This document shows positions 59,811 to 64,000 of a stretch of DNA of 64,000 nucleotides, piece after piece. Location: positions 1 to 64,000 of the forward strand of contig JAOAPV010000121.1 in assembly GCA_025463055.1 (NCBI GenBank), read 5' to 3'. A program made the translations under genes and the position numbers. Origin of the DNA: Candidatus Acidiferrum typicum. Lineage in GTDB: Bacteria > Acidobacteriota > Terriglobia > Acidiferrales > UBA7541. The notes below the pieces were generated by a model. It ran no database searches. It was not told the DNA's origin and worked only from the letters and a program-made list of their open reading frames with translations. Within the stretch, counting starts at the first letter, position 1. Each line of letters begins with the position of its first letter.

Positions 59811-59885
59811 TGGTGCCGGGGGCCAGAATCGAACTGGCTACGCCCGCCTTTTCAGGGCGGCGCTCTACCAGTGAGCTACCCCGGC
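59811..59885 (-). tRNA. tRNA-Phe (GAA)
   Basis: A perfect 75-base cloverleaf on the minus strand. The acceptor GCCGGGG pairs with CCCCGGC and discriminator A precedes an encoded CCA. The D-stem is GCTC/GAGC, the anticodon stem CCGCC/GGCGG holds loop CTGAAAA (anticodon GAA), and the T-stem is CCAG/CTGG with loop TTCGATT. No introns. Phe specificity is certain from the anticodon. Confidence 0.96.
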
Positions 59886-59901
59886 ACGCTTGAGTCTGTT
59901 A

Positions 59902-59930
59902 ATTTTAGGGGTGCGCGCAAATTGTGTCAA
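59902..59930 (-). promoter_or_regulatory. promoter of tRNA-Phe
   Basis: On the minus strand TTGACA (59930-59925), a 17-base spacer and TAAAAT (59907-59902) lie 16 bases before the tRNA 5' end. This is close to a consensus housekeeping promoter. Confidence 0.8.
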
Positions 59931-60067
59931 ATAGCGCGCTCACTCAGAACTCACCGTGACGCGCGGAACAAAAACGAAATCATTTATCGGCATGAGCAAG
60001 CGCGCCTAGCAGGCCCAAAGGGGACTCCGCGGCGCACCGCAGAGTTGCCAGCCTGAACGCCACTCGG

Positions 60068-62437
60068 TCATTGCGCCGTGTCGTCAAACTCTTTCATCCA
60101 GTTGCGGCCTTTTAGGACTTCGCGCGGCTTGGTGCCGTCCGGCGGGCCAACGATGCCGTCCTTTTCCATGAGGTCAATCAGTCGGGCGGCGCGTCCGTAG
60201 CCAATCCGCAAGCGGCGTTGCAAAGTAGAAGTGGAAGCGCGTCCCATTTCGCAAACCACGCGCACGGCGTCCTGGTAAAGGTCGTCGTCCACTTCTTCGG
60301 CTGCTTCGCCCTCGCCAACCGTGTCATCACCCGCCGTGGCGTTTTCGTCCTTCGGCGCAACAAGCAGTTCTTCGTTGTATTTGGCTTGCGCTTGCTCGCG
60401 CCAGAAGTCGCAAACCGCGGTGATTTCGTCTTCAGAGACCAGCGGGCCGTGGATGCGATGCAGGCGCGCGGAGCCAGCAGGCAGATACAGCATGTCGCCC
60501 TTGCCAAGCAGTGATTCCGAGCCGTTGGAGTCCAGAATGGTGCGCGAATCAACTTTGCTGGCCACGCGAAAAGAGATGCGTGCCGGGAAGTTAGCTTTAA
60601 TCAGACCGGTAATGACGTCGACCGATGGCCGCTGCGTCGCCAAAATCAAGTGAATGCCAACCGCGCGCGCCATCTGCGCCAGGCGAGTAATAGACTCTTC
60701 CACGTTACTGGTGTCGACCATCATCAGGTCGGCCAATTCGTCAATCACGATCACCAGATAGGGAAGCGGCTTGTGCTCGCTTTCCTCCACATTGTCGAAA
60801 AGCGAAAGTGGCTGCGCTTTCTGGAACGTGCGATTGTACTGGTCGATGTTGCGCACGCCCCGCTGCGCCAGCAGCTTCAAGCGATTCTCCATCTCCCTCG
60901 TCGCGTTGCGCAGCACGTTGGAAGCGATCTTTGGATCGGTAACGACGGGCGCGATGAGATGCGGAATGTTGTCGTAAAGATTCAGCTCAAGCCGCTTGGG
61001 ATCGACTAGGACCATCTTGACGTCGTCCGGACTCGCCTTATAAAGAATGGACATCATCAGCGAATTGATAAAAACGCTCTTGCCGGTTCCGGTCGAGCCC
61101 GCGATCAGCAGGTGCGGCATGGCCGCCAAATCGGTAACGCGCATCCGGCCGTGCAGGTCGCGTCCCATCGCCAGCGTGAGCTTGCTCGGAGAATTAATGA
61201 ATTCCGGCGATTCGATAATCTCCCGCAGCGCAATCGTCTGCCGATTAATGTTCGGCACTTCAATGCCGATGGTGGATTTGCCGGGAATGCGCTCGATCAA
61301 AATGGATTCGGCCTGCAGCGCAAGGCAGAGATCTTCGGTCAGCCCGATGATTCGGCTGTATTTAATGCCGGCCTCCGGCTTGAACTCAAAGGTGGTGACA
61401 ACCGGCCCGGGATTGATCTGGGTAACGCGCCCCTGAATATCGAATTCCAGGCACTTGTCTTCAATCGCCCGCGCGCGGATCTTCAATTCGTCTTCATCGA
61501 GCTTCTGGCTGCGCTCGCCCTCGCGCAAGAGTGAAATCGAAGGCAGCTTATAATTCGTGCTGCCCTTCGCGATTTTCAGCTCGGCAGGTTTCTTTGTGCT
61601 GACCTTTTCTTTCTTCTCGTCATGCAGGAAGAGAATCGGCGGCTTGCGCGAATCGCGCGATTTTTCTTCTTTCTCTGTCGTTTCAAAAATGTCGCTCTCG
61701 TCCGCAAGCTGAATCGACCCCTGCGTCTCAGTCACCGCAGCGCCGGCCCCCAACTGGTTTACCGGTTTTCGGCCCGAGATGCGCGTCTCTTCCAGGCGCC
61801 GTCGCATGCGCTGTTGTTCGCGTCCATCGCGCCAGCTCTGCCACCGAGCTTGCGCCTTTTGCAGCAAACCCAGCTTCTCCACCGCGCCCAGCGGACCTTT
61901 CTTCGCCCAAGCGTGCGTCCCCGCAAAAGAAAAGCTCGTAGTCATAAACAGCGAGGTCAGGAAGAAAGCGAAAGCGATCAGGCTCGCGCCCCAAAAGTTA
62001 AATCCAGCTTGCAAGCTGCCGGAAACTAGCGACCCAAGCATGCCGCCCGGGGGCAAGCCGCGCACCTCCGGAAAATGCCAAAGCGAAAGCAGGGAAGGAA
62101 GCGAAAGCAGCAGCAGCATGTAACCGAAAATGGTCGCCAGCTGCGAATTGATCGCCCGGCTGCGAAACCATTTCCAGCCAACAATAAGGATAGCCACAGG
62201 GAGCAGAAACGCCGCGAATCCAAACACCTGGAAAAGAAAATCCGCGCTGTAAGCGCCGACGGGCCCAATCCAGTTGTGCGCTAGCGGACCATCCGCAGGC
62301 GGCGCGGACACATTAAACGCCACGTCATGCGGGGAATACGAAATCAGGCACAGTGCCACCAGCACTGCCAGGATCATGAACAGGAAACCGATCAGCTCGT
62401 TGAGCCGCTTGTTATCGGTTGGAGTCAGGAAGCGCAC
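60068..62437 (-). CDS. ftsK: FtsK/SpoIIIE-family DNA translocase
   Basis: A 789-residue septal DNA pump that resolves chromosome dimers and clears DNA from the closing septum. Four N-terminal membrane helices (within residues 20-180), a basic linker (about 190-300), the motor with Walker A AGSTGTGKSV (about residue 440), Walker B LVIVIDELADLMM, and the C-terminal winged-helix gamma domain that reads polarity sequences (TSTLQRRLRIGYGRAARLIDLMEKDGIVG, about residues 710-780). GTG start with TGAGGATTATTTC upstream. Length is normal for the short-linker FtsK type. Confidence 0.95.
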   Translation of the reverse strand: MRFLTPTDNKRLNELIGFLFMILAVLVALCLISYSPHDVAFNVSAPPADGPLAHNWIGPVGAYSADFLFQVFGFAAFLLPVAILIVGWKWFRSRAINSQLATIFGYMLLLLSLPSLLSLWHFPEVRGLPPGGMLGSLVSGSLQAGFNFWGASLIAFAFFLTSLFMTTSFSFAGTHAWAKKGPLGAVEKLGLLQKAQARWQSWRDGREQQRMRRRLEETRISGRKPVNQLGAGAAVTETQGSIQLADESDIFETTEKEEKSRDSRKPPILFLHDEKKEKVSTKKPAELKIAKGSTNYKLPSISLLREGERSQKLDEDELKIRARAIEDKCLEFDIQGRVTQINPGPVVTTFEFKPEAGIKYSRIIGLTEDLCLALQAESILIERIPGKSTIGIEVPNINRQTIALREIIESPEFINSPSKLTLAMGRDLHGRMRVTDLAAMPHLLIAGSTGTGKSVFINSLMMSILYKASPDDVKMVLVDPKRLELNLYDNIPHLIAPVVTDPKIASNVLRNATREMENRLKLLAQRGVRNIDQYNRTFQKAQPLSLFDNVEESEHKPLPYLVIVIDELADLMMVDTSNVEESITRLAQMARAVGIHLILATQRPSVDVITGLIKANFPARISFRVASKVDSRTILDSNGSESLLGKGDMLYLPAGSARLHRIHGPLVSEDEITAVCDFWREQAQAKYNEELLVAPKDENATAGDDTVGEGEAAEEVDDDLYQDAVRVVCEMGRASTSTLQRRLRIGYGRAARLIDLMEKDGIVGPPDGTKPREVLKGRNWMKEFDDTAQ

Positions 62438-62601
62438 GAAATAATCCTCAGGTTTGGGGCCCCAGCTTTTGGGGAAGGCTGAGTACGAAAGAGCTCGCCG
62501 GCGCTAGAACGTGCCTTTCGGAGGAACCCAAACGCATTAAATATAGCAGACAACGTTCTGCGCCCGAAAAGGAGTTTCCAAGTTCGTGTATCTAAAGATG
62601 T

Positions 62602-63495
62602 TTACCCTATCCAATGCGACGCCCAGGCGAGCACCAGCACGCCCACGATGATGCGATAGACGGCGAACGGCGCAAAGCCATGTTTGCGCACCCAGGCCAG
62701 GAACCATGCGACCGCGGCGTACGCCACGATAAAAGAAACGACAAAACCGATGGCCAAGACGATCCAGCCGTGGGAATCGATGTGTGATACGCCGATAGTA
62801 TTCTCGTCCTTGCCCGTAACGTATTTCAGGAACTGATAGCCAGTCGCCACGGCCATAGTGGGCATAGAGAGAAAAAACGAAAATTCCAGTGCGGCAGCGC
62901 GAGACATGCCAGCAAGTTGCCCCGCGGTGATGGTAGACATCGACCGCGACGTTCCAGGAAAAACCGCCGAAAGGATTTGGCAGGCGCCGATCCAAATGGC
63001 CTGGAGCAGGCTCATCTCCTCCACGCGCCACGTCCGGATACGGCTGCCGGAAGCGCCAGGCCCGGCCTTTTCCGCCGGCGCGTTCATGGCGTCGACGATC
63101 CACATAACAATTCCGCCGATAAGTAGGGAAGCGCCCATGATGTACAAGCTCTCAAGATGCTTGCCGATAACTTTGGTCAGCAGAAACGACGGAATCGCGG
63201 TCACGACAAACGCGACCATCGTCAGCCCCAGCGGATGCGTAAGCGCCGTGCGGTCGCCGCGCTCGCCGCGAGGAAACGTAGACAGAAATTTCGCGATGCG
63301 CTCGCGAAAATAAATGGGCAGCACAAGTATCGCGCCAAGCTGAATAACAATCGTGTACATCTTCCAGTAGCCGCTGCCCAGGTCAATGTGCAGCAAAGCC
63401 TCGCTCAGCCGCAGGTGCGCCGTAGAGCTAACCGGCAAAAATTCCGTTAATCCCTCTACAATGCCCAGCAGAACAGACACCAAATAATCGCTCAA
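62602..63495 (-). CDS. uppP: undecaprenyl-diphosphate phosphatase
   Basis: A 297-residue integral membrane enzyme that dephosphorylates undecaprenyl diphosphate to recycle the carrier lipid for peptidoglycan and polymers. The family motifs are visible: GIVEGLTEFLPVSSTAHL (residues 11-28) and the active-site VFPGTSRS (about residue 175), with about eight helices. The start is TTG, supported by AAGGAGAAACG directly upstream. It lies next to ftsK but in its own unit. Confidence 0.94.
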   Translation of the reverse strand: MSDYLVSVLLGIVEGLTEFLPVSSTAHLRLSEALLHIDLGSGYWKMYTIVIQLGAILVLPIYFRERIAKFLSTFPRGERGDRTALTHPLGLTMVAFVVTAIPSFLLTKVIGKHLESLYIMGASLLIGGIVMWIVDAMNAPAEKAGPGASGSRIRTWRVEEMSLLQAIWIGACQILSAVFPGTSRSMSTITAGQLAGMSRAAALEFSFFLSMPTMAVATGYQFLKYVTGKDENTIGVSHIDSHGWIVLAIGFVVSFIVAYAAVAWFLAWVRKHGFAPFAVYRIIVGVLVLAWASHWIG

Positions 63496-63642
63496 CGTTT
63501 CTCCTTGCGTAAAAAACTACAAAAGTTTCCCGGTTCACGTAGCGCCCAGTTAATGTAGCGCCCACTTTCTGAACCTCGCTGTTTGCATCCCAAATGGCTT
63601 TTCGTGGCGGGCTCCGAGCGCGGCCCACGTCCGCCGCCACGT

Positions 63643-64000
63643 TTATGTCGATGCTGTCACGCCCTGAGCAGGCAATATCTTCCGCATTTCATACGCATCC
63701 AGCCGGCCCAAGTAATAGCGCTTCAGTGTCGCCGCAATACCATAGCCGTGGTGCTTCCAGAAGGCAACGCCAGCTTCATTGTCTGCTGCCGTTTCCAGCA
63801 GCACATGCCGCACACCGCGAAGCGCCAAATTTCTCTCGCTTTCGGACAGCAGTGCTGACCCAAGTCCTTGCCGCCGGAATTTCTCAGCAATATCAAGGGT
63901 AATGATATGCGCCAGCGGCGGATTCTCCTCCGTAAGAATAAATCCCGCAATGTGCGCGTCCTGCATAGCAACAAGGCACTCCGCCGAGCGGAGCGAGAGA
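63643..64000 (-). CDS. GNAT N-acetyltransferase (partial, 5' end outside the window)
   Basis: The frame stays open to the right window edge. The last 118 residues show a GNAT core: AECLVAMQDAHIAGFILT (beta strands), HIITLDIAEKFRRQGLGSALL (acetyl-CoA pyrophosphate loop R-x-x-G-x-G), LETAADNEAGVAFWKHHGYG and YYLGRLDAYEM. The ATG at 63966 gives only a truncated core, so the real start is probably beyond the window. RimI-like protein acetylation or a small-molecule substrate are both possible. Confidence 0.82.
   Translation of the reverse strand, partial: LSLRSAECLVAMQDAHIAGFILTEENPPLAHIITLDIAEKFRRQGLGSALLSESERNLALRGVRHVLLETAADNEAGVAFWKHHGYGIAATLKRYYLGRLDAYEMRKILPAQGVTAST

Noticed and set aside
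59811-59885. tRNA-Phe as an integration site for a mobile element
   Set aside because: No integrase, no direct repeat of the tRNA 3' end and no compositional shift is seen on either side within the window.

Overview
The window reads as a chromosomal segment of a soil-type Acidobacteriota bacterium (probably Terriglobia/subdivision 1, inferred from gene content only). The marks are: three very large TonB-dependent receptors with an N-terminal carboxypeptidase-regulatory-like domain; several secreted CRTAC1 (FG-GAP/ASPIC-UnbV) proteins; TPR proteins with signal peptides; YVTN beta-propeller, ThuA, MauG-like and Tat-exported Gfo/Idh/MocA proteins. Coding density is high. No phage, IS element or CRISPR array was seen.

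Layout. 0-9.3 kb: NDH-2 dehydrogenase, a secreted unknown, a metallophosphoesterase, a TonB receptor divergent from a NarL-type response regulator, and small envelope proteins. 9.6-17.3 kb: a CheY-like regulator convergent with a MauG-like peroxidase and two tandem copies of a cassette (diheme peroxidase-like cytochrome, a conserved hairpin, a small Fn3 protein). The cassettes share a repeated leader, and the remains of a third copy lie between them. 17.7-20.5 kb: DUF2306, HxlR, ABM-type monooxygenase and DUF5671 genes. 20.9-26 kb: a TPR protein convergent with two translationally coupled CRTAC1 proteins. 26-30.6 kb: NodS-like methyltransferase, GNAT-like fragment, ThuA, YVTN, GH5 glycosidase. 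30.6-40.3 kb: a sugar-related locus with a TonB receptor and divergent LacI regulator sharing a readable promoter/operator, a Rieske oxygenase, an EamA transporter, and Tat-exported Gfo/Idh/MocA and sugar isomerase proteins. 40.3-57.1 kb: a second LacI regulator reading into a giant CRTAC1-redoxin-TPR fusion and an 848-residue TPR protein, with a divergent TonB receptor followed by a TPR protein, two alkaline-phosphatase-superfamily proteins and an unknown. 57.2-64 kb: a quinoprotein dehydrogenase with its diheme cytochrome, tRNA-Phe, FtsK, UppP and a GNAT gene cut by the window edge.

How the genes may work together (inference). Both LacI loci look like nutrient-uptake regulons in which the regulator controls itself and a divergent outer-membrane receptor. 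Operator-like palindromes sit on recognisable promoter elements in both. The LacI / CRTAC1-redoxin-TPR / TPR / TonB / TPR / phosphatase-fold block (40.3-57.1 kb) is the best candidate for an undescribed periplasmic or cell-surface system. The peroxidase-cytochrome/Fn3 array is the best candidate for a recently amplified and partly decayed module. Percent identities, where given, are estimates by eye.
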